A DNA stretch of 64,000 nt, from NCBI GenBank assembly GCA_052066835.1, contig JBQHRJ010000008.1. One strand, given 5' to 3'. The notes beneath the pieces were generated by a model. The model did not search any database. It saw nothing but the letters and a program-made list of their open reading frames with translations, and was not told where the DNA came from. A program made the position numbers and the translations under genes. Source of the DNA: UBA2821 sp902763335 (GTDB lineage Bacteria > Bacillota > Clostridia > Lachnospirales > Lachnospiraceae). Below are positions 38,797 through 47,746 of this stretch, one piece after another. The first letter of the stretch is position 1. Every line of letters begins with the position of its first letter.

Positions 38797-39993
38797 TTAA
38801 TCAATAACCGTTATTACGTCATCAAGCACATACCCAAATGTAGGGGCAGAAGATTTTTCATTCTCTTTATACCCGTTTTTCAGACTAATGGTATCTGTTT
38901 TATCGTTTGGATTTGTAGCTGTATAATCACCCTTAAATACATCTATATCTCCATTTATAAGTTTTTTAATATTATCTTTTACTGCCTTTTTACTTCCTTT
39001 GGCAACTATTGCTTCGTTAAGGTCCAAAACTCTCACCCAGTTTTTGTCAAAACCTGCTGCCGAATCCTGACCATATGTATCTGCATCTACAACATCTTCT
39101 ATGCTCTTATCCTCAAGCATTGCCTCTACAACGGCATCGAAATACGGTTCATAATTCAGATTGCTGCTCACAAGGGAGGTTGTCGGTGCAATCTCTGTCA
39201 TACTCTTATTGTACCCGACATGATATACAGGCAGGTCACCGTGTGCATTCTCACACGCAACCGCTGGTCCGTTTGTATCGGAGTGTTGGGATATTACCAC
39301 GCATCCCATATCTATAAGCTGATTTGCAACCTTTTTTTCAAGAGTGTAATTATTCCATGTATTGGTATATTTAACCGTCATGACAGCCTCAGGTACCACT
39401 GACCTTACTCCCATGAAAAATGCTGTATAACCTGATATAACCTCAGGATAAGGATAAGCTCCCACATACCCTATCTGTGCCTGTTCCTCTGTTATAATTC
39501 CATCATCTATCATTTCCTTTATTTTCATTCCCGCAACCACACCGGTTATGTATCTGCCCTGATATATCGTTCCCATAAAGTTATGATAATTTTTATATAC
39601 CGGTTCTTCATTTGCATTGCTGCAGGTTGCCTGACAAAATTCTATATCCGGATATTCAGCGGCAAATTTCTTTGCTTCGGTTCCATATCCGTAACTTGCC
39701 GTTATGATTACGTCGCATCCTTCATCAACAAGTTCCTGTATATCTGCCTCTGCTGCACTTTCCTCTACATTATACTTTGCAACAGTTTCTACTTTTTTAC
39801 CATATTTTTCTTCTATGCTTTCCTGAGCATTTATAAAATTGTCCGTATAAGGAGTGATTCTGTCTCCATCATATATAAACCCGACTTTGACCACCTTATC
39901 CTCTTTATCAGGAAACAATGTGGCTTTCACGATAAATCCTGCAACGATAAATATAAGTGCTGTGATAGTAGATATAATATATGCCTTCTTCAT
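38797..39993 (-). CDS. Membrane-anchored BMP-family (PnrA-like) binding protein
   Basis: 398 aa. Residues 7-27 are a hydrophobic segment without a lipobox Cys, so it is tethered by a helix, not by lipid as in usual BMP (basic membrane protein) substrate-binding proteins. The body has the BMP signatures: KVGFIYDG, DVIITASYGYG, VAGMKIKEM, GYVGAYPYPEVISGYTAF, VISQHSDTNG and VGYNKSM. Such proteins bind nucleosides. No ABC permease or ATPase is nearby; the partner is the sensor encoded 3 nt upstream, which suggests a sensing and not a transport role. Confidence 0.85.
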   Translation of the reverse strand: MKKAYIISTITALIFIVAGFIVKATLFPDKEDKVVKVGFIYDGDRITPYTDNFINAQESIEEKYGKKVETVAKYNVEESAAEADIQELVDEGCDVIITASYGYGTEAKKFAAEYPDIEFCQATCSNANEEPVYKNYHNFMGTIYQGRYITGVVAGMKIKEMIDDGIITEEQAQIGYVGAYPYPEVISGYTAFFMGVRSVVPEAVMTVKYTNTWNNYTLEKKVANQLIDMGCVVISQHSDTNGPAVACENAHGDLPVYHVGYNKSMTEIAPTTSLVSSNLNYEPYFDAVVEAMLEDKSIEDVVDADTYGQDSAAGFDKNWVRVLDLNEAIVAKGSKKAVKDNIKKLINGDIDVFKGDYTATNPNDKTDTISLKNGYKENEKSSAPTFGYVLDDVITVID

Positions 39994-39996
39994 CTC

Positions 39997-42900
39997 TTAG
40001 TCCTCCTTCTGTTGATACAATTCTTCCACATTAATCGTTCCATCTTCAATTAATGACAGCATAATTTCTACCAGATCAGGATCAAACTGTGTACCACTGC
40101 ATCTTTTTAATTCATTTATTACATAATCCATATCAAGTTTTTTTCGGTATACTCTGTTTCCCGTCATTGCGTCAAATGTATCTGCAATTCCGATTATTCT
40201 CGCCTCAATAGGAATCTCCTTGCCCTTCAGACCTGCACAGTATCCTTTACCGTCATATCTTTCATGATGATACAATGCTCCCACCGCCACATTGTTAATC
40301 AGCGTAAAGCCTTTTAATATCTCCCCGCCTTTTAAAACATGGGTCTTCATAATAGCATATTCTTCATCAGTAAGCTTTGCAGGTTTGTTAAGAATGGCAT
40401 CGGGAATACCTATCTTACCAATATCATGAAGCATTGCTATCTGTCTCAGATTCTCACATCTTTCATCATCAAAACCGTACCTTTTCGCTATTGCCACCGA
40501 ATACTGTGCCACCCTGATAGAGTGCTGGCTTGTATACGGATCTTTCGCATCAACTGTACGGGCGATGGAAATAATGGTTTCATTTCCCATCTCTATCTGT
40601 TTCTTTGCGTATTCCAGTTCAAGCTGCTGCTTAACGATTTTCTTCTGAATCTGTGACCTTGTAATGAACCAGCTAAGCCATGCTATTGCAAGTGCGGCTA
40701 CCAGTATTGCATATACCTTAAACCACCACTTTTTATACATCTCTTCCTTTTTCACAAAGGTATAACTTCCAATCTCAAGCGTCTTAGCCTTTCTTTCATT
40801 CAACACTGATATATGGAATACATATTTTCCTGCATCCAGATTCGTATATGTTATTGTCTCCAGTTCACTTAAAGGAACAACTTTCGGCTGTGTGTCAAAT
40901 CCTTCAAGATAATAGCTTATGTAGGGATCATTTAACGAATAGTTTAAAATCTTAGGTTCAAATTCCAGTCGTGTTGCGTCAGGACCAAGTTCTAAAGTAT
41001 CAACACGGTTAATCTTATTATATTTTCCATCTACATTTACCCTGTCAAGTATCATTCTATATGATTTGCCGGTACTGTCATACTTATACATATTTACCAC
41101 GCACACACCTGCATCACCTGACAGATAGAGATTTCCGTCTTCGTCTGTATAATTCCATGCATTTGCCGTGAGTGATATTCTTAAGCCCCTTTTTTCATTC
41201 AGCAGTTCATAGTCGGTATTTTTATTATTAATCAGATTTTCCGTATCAACAACATATATTCCTGCACTTCCAAGCACCCACGATGAACCGTTTCCGTCAT
41301 TTATTACATCATAATTGTTAGAATACGGAAATTCGCTTAACGAATATACCTTCCCACTCTTATCAATATAGCATAACCCGTTACTGGTAACTACTATGAT
41401 TCCATCCGATTTCCTGTCATACACCATACGGAGAATAATATCCGAGCTTAGCCCATTTGATTTATTAATACTTTTTACTACCTTACCGCCATCCAATACT
41501 GATATTCCGCCACCATCAGAGCCTGCATAAACCTTTCCGTCCGGTGATTCATACAGACACAGTGTTTTTACATTTACAATACCGCTTTCAGAATCATAAA
41601 CTTTTACAACGGCATCGTCTTGCACATATGCTATCCCGTCATTTCCGGCTGCTGCTATGGTTCCGTCCTTAAGTTCTATAATGCATCTGAACATGTCTCC
41701 CGGCGTACCGTTAGCGGATGAGTACTGCATCATATTGTAATGTTCATTATCATCTGTATTTACTTTATAAAATCCATTTCCCATGGTGGCAATCCACAGA
41801 TTTTTATTTGAATCCGTTAAGAGACATCTTATTCTTATATTTTCAAATTTCTCTGTCAGTTCATTTGAAACAATGGCCCTGTCTGAATAACCTACCGCCT
41901 TAAGTCCGTTATCAGTACCGAATAACAGCATGTCATTCCATCTGGTAACAGAGTTGACAACCTCTTCTTCAAGACCTGCCTCTGAGAAAATTTCCGTAAA
42001 AGAAGATTTACATAACTTTAACAGCCCAAGCCTTGATGATGCAAGCCACAAATCTCCCTGATAGTCTACAAGCATCTCTTCAACCGAGTTGTCAAACATA
42101 TTGGTATTAACCGGAATATATTCAAAGTTTTCCGTAAAATATCCTACTCCGCTGTCTGAACATACAAACATCTCATTTTGTTCAGTTTTATAAAATGAAT
42201 TTATATTAGAAATGTTGCTGCATATATATTCTTCTAAAAGTTTAAATTCTCCTGATGCGTACTTATACTTTCTCACATGATTCGCTGTGGTACCGACATA
42301 CAGAGAATCATCATCAGACCAGTAGCATGCACTGAATACTTCCGCACTGTCTCCTATGCTTAATGTAGTAACAACTTCTCCATCATTTACTACATACAAT
42401 ATGCCATTTTCCGTAACTACGAATAAATTTCCTTCTGAATCTGCAGACATACTTACAGCATCAGTCACATCATCCATAGTGTCAATGAGCTTTACTCCGC
42501 CATTTAAAGACACTATTCCGATTCCTTTTGTAGTTCCTATATAATAATTTCCTTCTGAATCACGCTTAATACACCTGACTGAATTTGAAGGCAGTCCGTT
42601 CGTATCATCTATTACATTTATTATTTCACCTTCAATAATTATAGAAAGCCCATTATCATTTGTTCCAATCCAAAGTCTGCCCTCTTCATCAAGATATAAC
42701 TCGTTTACGTTTTTAATCGATTCATACTCGCTGTGAAGTACAAATTTAGTTCCGTCATAACTGTACAAACCTGCATATGTACCTATCCACATTACACCAT
42801 CCTTCGTCTGCTCTATGGCATTTGCCTCGCCTGCCGATAATCCTTTCACACCATCATATGTTGACTGTGTATATGCCCCATAGTCTTCTGCTTCCTCATC

Positions 42901-43530
42901 AGCCATAACATTATACCCTGTGACACCAAATGTCATCGCCCCCGTAAGCAGAATCATTATAATAATATTTGCCTTTTTAAGTATTACCTTCTTATATACA
43001 GCAACCATCCTTATAATGGCATATATAAACATTACTGTAATGATTTTATCCAGAAATTCAATATAAAATTGTCCTATAATATAAGATATAACCCGCTTAA
43101 CACCGAATGAACTGTACATTTCACATATCTGGTCTCCCCAGACAGTCCCTGTCATTCCGTGATAAAAAGCTATATTTAAAAAACATGAAAATGTAGTACA
43201 TACAATCGCAAGTATCATTGCTAATGACATTGCCCCAAATGCACTTGAAAACATTTTCTTCTTTGACAAAATTCCTACAATAATTCCTATTACAATCCCC
43301 ACAAGTGAATATACAGCCTGTGCATCCACAAATGTTCCGTATACAATATTACTGGCAAACCCGACTACCGCTGCACAGTACGGTCCTGAATAATATCCCA
43401 TTGCAACGGTTCCCACCGAATCCAGCCATACCGGCAGCGACAGTGTTTGTGCCATCCATTTCCCTGCCAGATTTACAACGATTACTAATACTGTTATCAA
43501 CGATATTGTTATTCCATTTTTATTTTTCAT
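39997..43530 (-). CDS. Membrane sensor: ECF-like N-terminus, beta-propeller, Y_Y_Y domain, HD-GYP-like output
   Basis: 1177 aa. Residues 1-180 have about six helices and resemble ECF transporter S-components or other integral binding modules (PVWLDSVGTVAMGYYSGPYC). One helix at about 193-210 leads to two-component-type propeller repeats (about 215-800; many W-GT-GL and LW-A motifs), a Y_Y_Y-like domain, a helix at about 931-953, a coiled coil and an HD output domain (985-1170). The HD domain keeps HDIGK (His/Asp near 1035), HHERYDGKGY and DTFDAMTG, but the third residue of the GYP motif is Cys (GYC). HD-GYP proteins break cyclic-di-GMP. It overlaps the upstream small gene by ATGA and is followed 3 nt later by the BMP gene. 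Confidence 0.85.
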   Translation of the reverse strand: MKNKNGITISLITVLVIVVNLAGKWMAQTLSLPVWLDSVGTVAMGYYSGPYCAAVVGFASNIVYGTFVDAQAVYSLVGIVIGIIVGILSKKKMFSSAFGAMSLAMILAIVCTTFSCFLNIAFYHGMTGTVWGDQICEMYSSFGVKRVISYIIGQFYIEFLDKIITVMFIYAIIRMVAVYKKVILKKANIIIMILLTGAMTFGVTGYNVMADEEAEDYGAYTQSTYDGVKGLSAGEANAIEQTKDGVMWIGTYAGLYSYDGTKFVLHSEYESIKNVNELYLDEEGRLWIGTNDNGLSIIIEGEIINVIDDTNGLPSNSVRCIKRDSEGNYYIGTTKGIGIVSLNGGVKLIDTMDDVTDAVSMSADSEGNLFVVTENGILYVVNDGEVVTTLSIGDSAEVFSACYWSDDDSLYVGTTANHVRKYKYASGEFKLLEEYICSNISNINSFYKTEQNEMFVCSDSGVGYFTENFEYIPVNTNMFDNSVEEMLVDYQGDLWLASSRLGLLKLCKSSFTEIFSEAGLEEEVVNSVTRWNDMLLFGTDNGLKAVGYSDRAIVSNELTEKFENIRIRCLLTDSNKNLWIATMGNGFYKVNTDDNEHYNMMQYSSANGTPGDMFRCIIELKDGTIAAAGNDGIAYVQDDAVVKVYDSESGIVNVKTLCLYESPDGKVYAGSDGGGISVLDGGKVVKSINKSNGLSSDIILRMVYDRKSDGIIVVTSNGLCYIDKSGKVYSLSEFPYSNNYDVINDGNGSSWVLGSAGIYVVDTENLINNKNTDYELLNEKRGLRISLTANAWNYTDEDGNLYLSGDAGVCVVNMYKYDSTGKSYRMILDRVNVDGKYNKINRVDTLELGPDATRLEFEPKILNYSLNDPYISYYLEGFDTQPKVVPLSELETITYTNLDAGKYVFHISVLNERKAKTLEIGSYTFVKKEEMYKKWWFKVYAILVAALAIAWLSWFITRSQIQKKIVKQQLELEYAKKQIEMGNETIISIARTVDAKDPYTSQHSIRVAQYSVAIAKRYGFDDERCENLRQIAMLHDIGKIGIPDAILNKPAKLTDEEYAIMKTHVLKGGEILKGFTLINNVAVGALYHHERYDGKGYCAGLKGKEIPIEARIIGIADTFDAMTGNRVYRKKLDMDYVINELKRCSGTQFDPDLVEIMLSLIEDGTINVEELYQQKED

Positions 43531-43739
43531 CTGTCTCCTCCAAAAATTCCATCATTTTTCTTTTGACTTTTTATCGAATTGTAGTCTTCCGGTGAACCCA
43601 TCATAAATATGGCAATACCTATTATCAGTACAACTGTTCCAATGGATACCGGTACATCATTCCAGTTTCCTTTGACCCATATCCATATGCTGAATGCTAC
43701 TATCAGCGCACCGATAATTCTGAATTTCCATACTCGCAT
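43527..43739 (-). CDS. Small two-helix membrane protein
   Basis: 70 aa with two hydrophobic segments (about 8-24 and 30-47) and a charged tail ending KKNDGIFGGDR. Its stop overlaps the sensor start (ATGA), and its start lies inside the end of the preceding gene, so it is translationally coupled on both sides. The function is unknown; its position suggests an accessory of the sensor. Confidence 0.65.
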   Translation of the reverse strand: MRVWKFRIIGALIVAFSIWIWVKGNWNDVPVSIGTVVLIIGIAIFMMGSPEDYNSIKSQKKNDGIFGGDR

Positions 43740-44005
43740 TTTGATTTCAGGGGAATATTCTTCATACGCTTCATTTTTTCTTTTATGTCCTCGACTACTG
43801 CCGCCGCCTGCTCAACTGTACGTTCCACAGGACTTTTTCCTCTCCACAGCCATGTAAGAAATCCAAAAATTCCGGCCAGTAAAACAAAAAATACTATAAC
43901 TGTGATTGAATCATCGTTGAACTGTCCCGTCAGCTGATCATATACTCCACCATATACTGCCAGACCAAGACATATTATGCACAGCCCTATCCATATCTTT
44001 CTCAT
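43703..44005 (-). CDS. Small membrane protein, first gene of the sensor operon
   Basis: 100 aa from ATG 44005 (AAGGAGAGAAA, perfect site); the open frame beyond 44005 runs into a palindromic repeat and is rejected. Two membrane segments (about 5-20 and 33-54) and a long, charged, amphipathic tail (VERTVEQAAAVVEDIKEKMKRM). Overlaps the next gene by 37 nt. Function unknown. Confidence 0.65.
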   Translation of the reverse strand: MRKIWIGLCIICLGLAVYGGVYDQLTGQFNDDSITVIVFFVLLAGIFGFLTWLWRGKSPVERTVEQAAAVVEDIKEKMKRMKNIPLKSKCEYGNSELSVR

Positions 44006-44041
44006 ATTTTCTCTCCTTGTATAATAATTATTATAAAATAT

Positions 44042-44205
44042 TTGCGAAACTTTCCCTTTATAAAAAACCTGTGCAATTTTTAGGCTGCAACGCTCACACG
44101 TTTCCACTATCTTCGGCTGGCAGCGGTACATAAGCAACCAAAATACGGTTGCTAAGTACCGGCCGCCTCAGAATTTCGCTTATGCAGCCTATAAATTTGC
44201 CCCCT
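44042..44205 (-). repeat. Palindromic element A, copy 3, in the 5' leader of the sensor operon
   Basis: Core nearly identical to copy 2 (AAGCGAAATTCTGAGGCGGC, GCTGCCAGCCGAAGATAGTG). The central arm reads GGTAC...GTACC where copy 2 reads GGCAC...GTGCC, a compensated base-pair change. Inner arms are weaker than in copies 1 and 2. The left outer TTGCGAAAC is present but no GTTTCGCAA remains on the promoter side. Read on the minus strand it starts about 5 nt after the predicted transcription start and ends about 36 nt before ATG 44005. Confidence 0.8.
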
Positions 44206-44216
44206 GAATTATATAA

Positions 44217-44246
44217 ATTATAAAATAATAATAGTTTTGTTGTCAA
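44217..44246 (-). promoter_or_regulatory. Promoter of the sensor operon
   Basis: TTGACA (44241-44246), 18 bp, TATAAT (44217-44222) on the minus strand; both hexamers are consensus. The transcript would begin with palindromic element A3. Confidence 0.75.
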
Positions 44247-44269
44247 CTAGCCAAATGGACAGTGTTTTA

Positions 44270-44686
44270 TTATAATTGCTTTTTCATCCATATGTGAGGA
44301 CATCCTTCATCGTCTTCAACTGCTCCGAATTCAACATATCCTGATTTTATATAAAATTTTTTAACTCTGCATTGTGCATGAAGTGCAATAGAGACTCCGC
44401 CTTTACTTTTCACAAGTTTTTCCGCCTCGCGTATCATTTTGCTTCCAATATTCAATCCTCTATATTCCCTGATTACAGCTAATCTTCCAAGAACGAACTC
44501 ACCATGTATACCATTACTAAATACCCTGCATGTTGCAACCGGAATATTATTATCATACATAACTATTTGATACGCTACATTATCAACATCATCAAATTCA
44601 TTTTTAAACCCCTGTTCCTCCATAAATACCTTCTGCCTCACATTTTTGGCATCATCTGCCAGAAAATCATATACTTTAATCTGCAT
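44270..44686 (-). CDS. GNAT-family N-acetyltransferase (ElaA-like)
   Basis: 138 aa. Typical GNAT motif A: VLGRLAVIREYRGLNIGSKM (acetyl-CoA pyrophosphate loop RGLNIG), then KGGVSIALHAQ and YIKSGYVEFG with the C-terminal Tyr region. The N-terminus (LADDAKNVRQKVFMEEQGF) matches the ElaA-like subgroup. The acetyl acceptor is unknown. It follows the broken TetR gene closely, and a T-rich region leads into the sensor operon promoter. Confidence 0.85.
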   Translation of the reverse strand: MQIKVYDFLADDAKNVRQKVFMEEQGFKNEFDDVDNVAYQIVMYDNNIPVATCRVFSNGIHGEFVLGRLAVIREYRGLNIGSKMIREAEKLVKSKGGVSIALHAQCRVKKFYIKSGYVEFGAVEDDEGCPHIWMKKQL

Positions 44687-44696
44687 AGTAATTCAT

Positions 44697-45199
44697 CTAT
44701 TCCTCATTTGTACTTTCTTCAAATATATACTCAAACATTTTCTCAAAAATCATGTCAATATTCTGATCCAGAACATCCTGATGCAGTGCCTCCTTTTGCG
44801 ACACACACAGTGCCATCATACGCAGAAAATTAACAAACACCTTTGCATCTACGCCCTCTCTTACCCCTTCCATGATAGACAGTAAATACTGTCCTGATGG
44901 TATATGACCATATGGAGGAGTCTTTTTCCCTCCTCCGTGGTCATCTTTTCCCGTCCGTTCAAAAATGTGTGAATAGCCTCCATAGTCTTAGCACGTTCAT
45001 ATCTGATAAGTTCAATTACAAATTCTTCCTTTGATTCAAAGAAATTGTAAAAAGTACTTTTTCCTATCCCTGCTGCATTCGTTATTTTGGTAACGGATGC
45101 ATGTGTAAGTCCATAATTTTTTATAAGCTCCATCCCCGCTTCAAACATCTTCTCTTTTATATCTGACTTTTCTTCTTCTGAAAAAACTCTGATTGGCAT
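44697..45199 (-). pseudogene. TetR-family regulator with a frameshift
   Basis: The N-terminal 60 residues are a clean TetR helix-turn-helix (GLTHASVTKITNAAGIGKST, then FYNFFESKEEF). The first frame ends at 44861. A second frame, reading KTPPYGHIPSGQYLLSIMEG and onward to the stop at 44697, supplies the rest. The break maps to the A5 run at 44923-44927 (a T5 on the plus strand). One lost or gained base restores a protein of about 165 aa. It lies 22 nt after the ABC ATPase fragment and may once have regulated that transporter. Confidence 0.75.
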
Positions 45200-45221
45200 T
45201 TTTCTTCCTCACATATACATT

Positions 45222-45715
45222 TTATCTAATGCTCCAGTTTCCTGCCCGGCTCTGTTCCTGCCAAAGGTGTGCATACATTCCATCCTTTTCAAGCAGTTCT
45301 GTATGTGTACCTGTCTCCCGTACATTTCCGTCATCAAGTACCACTATCTGATCAGCATTCATAATTGACTGAAGTCTGTGTGCAACTATAATAACTGTTT
45401 TATCAAAAACCAGTTCACTGATTGCCGACTGAATCAATACTTCATTTTCCGGATCAAGAGACGCAGTTGCCTCATCCAGCAGGACAATAGGTGCATCCTT
45501 TGAAAGTGCTCTTGCTATTGATATTTGCTGCTTTTCTCCACCTGAAAGTGTCGAACCGCCTTCTCCCACCATTGTATCATAACCATCCGGTAAAGACATT
45601 ATAAATTCATGACAAGATGCTTTTTTTGCCGCCTCAATCACTTCTTCTCTCGTCGCATCTTCTTTTCCCATTTTTATATTCTGCTCGATTGTATCATGGA
45701 ACAGTATAATGGTCT
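45222..45715 (-). pseudogene. C-terminal half of an ABC-type multidrug transporter ATPase, 5' truncated
   Basis: Keeps the ABC signature LSGGEKQQISIARAL, Walker B IVLLDEATASLDP and the H-loop (VAHRLQSI), with LFHDTIEQNI from the Q-loop region. Walker A and the membrane domain are missing. Coding identity ends near 45715, close to the left end of the IS3-type remnant, which implies the insertion or an associated deletion removed the N-terminal part. An open frame extends to 45737 but its first residues are probably not native. Confidence 0.75.
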
Positions 45716-45719
45716 CATA

Positions 45720-46200
45720 AATTAAGACACTGAACACGACATTTCTTAATGAATCTGATATACTATAGCCAATAAGTGAAAGAAGGTACTTATTATGTCC
45801 AGATCAAGAAGAAATTTCAGTGCTGAATTTAAAACCAACCTCGTACTCCAGCCGCTTAAAGGAGAAAAAGAACTTAATGTCCTTGCTGTTGAAAACGATA
45901 TTCAACCAAATCTCCTACGCAACTGGAAGAAGGAATTCCTTGCAAATGCTTCTCTTGCTTTTGATAACAAGAGGGAAGACAATCTCCGGGAAAAACTTGC
46001 CGAAGAACGCAAGGAAAAAGCCGAATACGCCAAAAAGGTTGGTCAACTTACTATGCAGGTTGACTGGCTCAAAAAAAAATCTGAAGAAGTTGTCGGACCT
46101 GACTACGAGAGTAAATTTAGTCCGAAGCCTTTCGACGACTAAAGAATTGCCAGTTTCTACCGGTGCAAAGTTGCTTGGAATCAATCCTTATTGCTGATTC
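45720..46200 (+). mobile_element. IS3-family insertion sequence remnant
   Basis: Contains an intact OrfA and only the first few residues of OrfB (KELPVSTGAKLLGINP, around 46145-46190). After that, unrelated DNA follows, so the element has lost its right half. The left boundary is near 45720-45740; a TGAACACGACATT sequence there could be the terminal repeat but the right partner is gone. Confidence 0.65.
45795..46142 (+). CDS. IS3-family OrfA (transposase helix-turn-helix subunit)
   Basis: 115 aa. N-terminal HTH (RRNFSAEFKTNLVLQPLKGE, then LAVENDIQPNLLRNWKKEF) followed by a leucine-zipper-like coiled coil (LREKLAEERKEKAEYAKKVG, QVDWLKKKSEE), the standard IS3 OrfA plan. The catalytic DDE subunit OrfB is deleted, so it cannot transpose by itself. 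Confidence 0.8.
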   Translation: MSRSRRNFSAEFKTNLVLQPLKGEKELNVLAVENDIQPNLLRNWKKEFLANASLAFDNKREDNLREKLAEERKEKAEYAKKVGQLTMQVDWLKKKSEEVVGPDYESKFSPKPFDD

Positions 46201-46560
46201 CAGTTTCTATCGCAATCCTGTCAGACAGATCCATCTGTCCTTCTTTTTTGTAATAAGCCATATCTGCTCCTTCCTAGCAGATAGCAATCGATATCTTAAC
46301 TATATCACATCTGCCAGAAGAATCTATTGCAAAAGTAAATTAGACTTTTTTAGTCATTTTCAGTTGTCAAAGTACAGGTTTAATTTTTCATTCTAGGGGC
46401 TTTATACTTACATTATACGCACGCCATGTGTCCAATAAAAAGGACAACTATGAATTCAAACGATTCTTATTTCATGTGCTATCATAATTATAACAAGAAC
46501 CATTTCTTATGTGTCGCATTTCAGGCGACAAAAAAAGGACGCAGAATCTCTCCCACGTCC
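46201..46560. other. Intergenic DNA between IS remnant and conjugative-element fragment
   Basis: No convincing gene. Two small hairpins occur, TGTCC-aataaaaa-GGACA near 46428 and GTCGC-atttcag-GCGAC near 46512. The open frames here are short, without ribosome binding sites, and look random. Confidence 0.5.
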
Positions 46561-46566
46561 TCAAAA

Positions 46567-47390
46567 CTATCTGGCTTTATCTTCCCTTACCTTCGATACT
46601 TCCTTATGTGCCACTTCCTGCTTCACCACATCCACACCTCTGGCCTCAAATGCATCTGCATTATACTGATACTCCTGTGGCTCAGCGACCATCGGTGAAT
46701 ATACAACCTCTGCTTCTACTCGCTCAGCTTCTGCCCTCTCCGGCTCTGTCTGTTCCTGTGCTTTCGCATTCTCCATATGCTTTTCCTTATCAAGCTGCAC
46801 ATTCATAGCCAAATTATCAAGCTTATCAATCGAAGCGTCCAGATGAAGTTCCATTGATACAAGTATCTTTTTCACTGCTTTCATAGGGGCAAGCACTGCC
46901 TTTGTAATGAAATGTTTCTGCTCTTTCTGTGAGTAATCCACCTCCGGCTTGTCAGCAAAAGTGCGGAATGCATTGGCTACTGTCTGACCTGCTTCACGAA
47001 ATCCTTTTGCAAGAAGTGCTGTCTTTGCTATATCCTTATCCGTGGTCTTGATTGCGCCTCTTACATTTCCCCGGATATCAAGAAGTCTTTTCTTAATTCC
47101 TAAGAACTCAGACACCCTGTATAATGCAGATCTTCCCTTTGCCTTTGCTTCTTCGACTATGCCTTTTTTGCATTATTAACAAGTGTATCTTCCTGCATTT
47201 CTTTAATCTGATTCTGCATAATGGTGAGTTCTTCCGTCATGGAATCAATCTTTTTCTCCAGTCCATCCACATAGCTGCATATCTCAAATACATCGTTTGC
47301 CTGCTCTTTCATGGCATTCTTCTTTAATAATTCGAGGAGTTCTCTTATGACCTCCTCATTGGTAAGTGTTTTTCCTGCTTCCATATCCAT
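46567..47390 (-). pseudogene. DUF6674-like conjugative-element protein split by a -1 frameshift (or recoded)
   Basis: The first part runs from ATG 47390 (GGAGG 7 nt upstream) to 47157 (LTNEEVIRELLELLKKNAMK ... NNAKKA, stop). The second part, in the -1 frame, runs to 46567 (GIVEEAKAKGRSALYRVSEF ... DKAR). The junction lies on A_AAA_AAG (47169-47163), with codons GCA AAA AAG in the first frame, a textbook -1 slippery heptamer. The fused protein of about 270 aa looks like the helical proteins of unknown role in Clostridia conjugative elements. Either a simple frameshift mutation in an A6 run or programmed recoding. Confidence 0.6.
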
Positions 47391-47449
47391 TCTGTTTCCT
47401 CCATTCATAAACGGGGCAGCCTTGGCCGCCCCTGTACCCTGATTACTGA

Positions 47450-47746
47450 TTATCGAAAGGGCGTTGCCTCTTTGTCCTTCTCTTTATCGGGATTGCCATG
47501 ATGTTTCTCTGCACTCTCTCTTGCCTTTTCGTTGCTCTTATCCTTTGCTTTCTCATATTCCGAGATAATCTCATTATAGAGTTTTTCCCTGAAATCCTTT
47601 GTGACCGGATAGCAGCCATCCTGATATACCGGCTTGCCCTGCTCATCCACCTGTTTTGTCTTATAAGAAGGCATTGATACAAAGATTTTCTCTTTACCCT
47701 GCACGATATTGATGTTATTTACGATGAAACTGTCAATAATCTCTCC
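47450..47746 (-). pseudogene. 5'-truncated SpoVG-like protein from a conjugative element
   Basis: The frame reads IIDSFIVNNINIVQGKEKIF, then VSMPSYKTKQVDEQGKPVYQ and DGCYPVTKDFREKLYNEIIS, the C-terminal half of the SpoVG fold as found in conjugative elements, followed by a Lys/Glu tail. The N-terminal strand region is missing; an in-frame stop precedes it at about 47750. SpoVG proteins bind RNA or DNA. The frame lies 59 nt before the DUF6674-like gene in the same direction. Confidence 0.65.

Noticed and set aside
46512..46529. Hairpin GTCGC...GCGAC as a terminator
   Set aside because: The T run is on the wrong side for the minus-strand genes and there is none on the plus strand.
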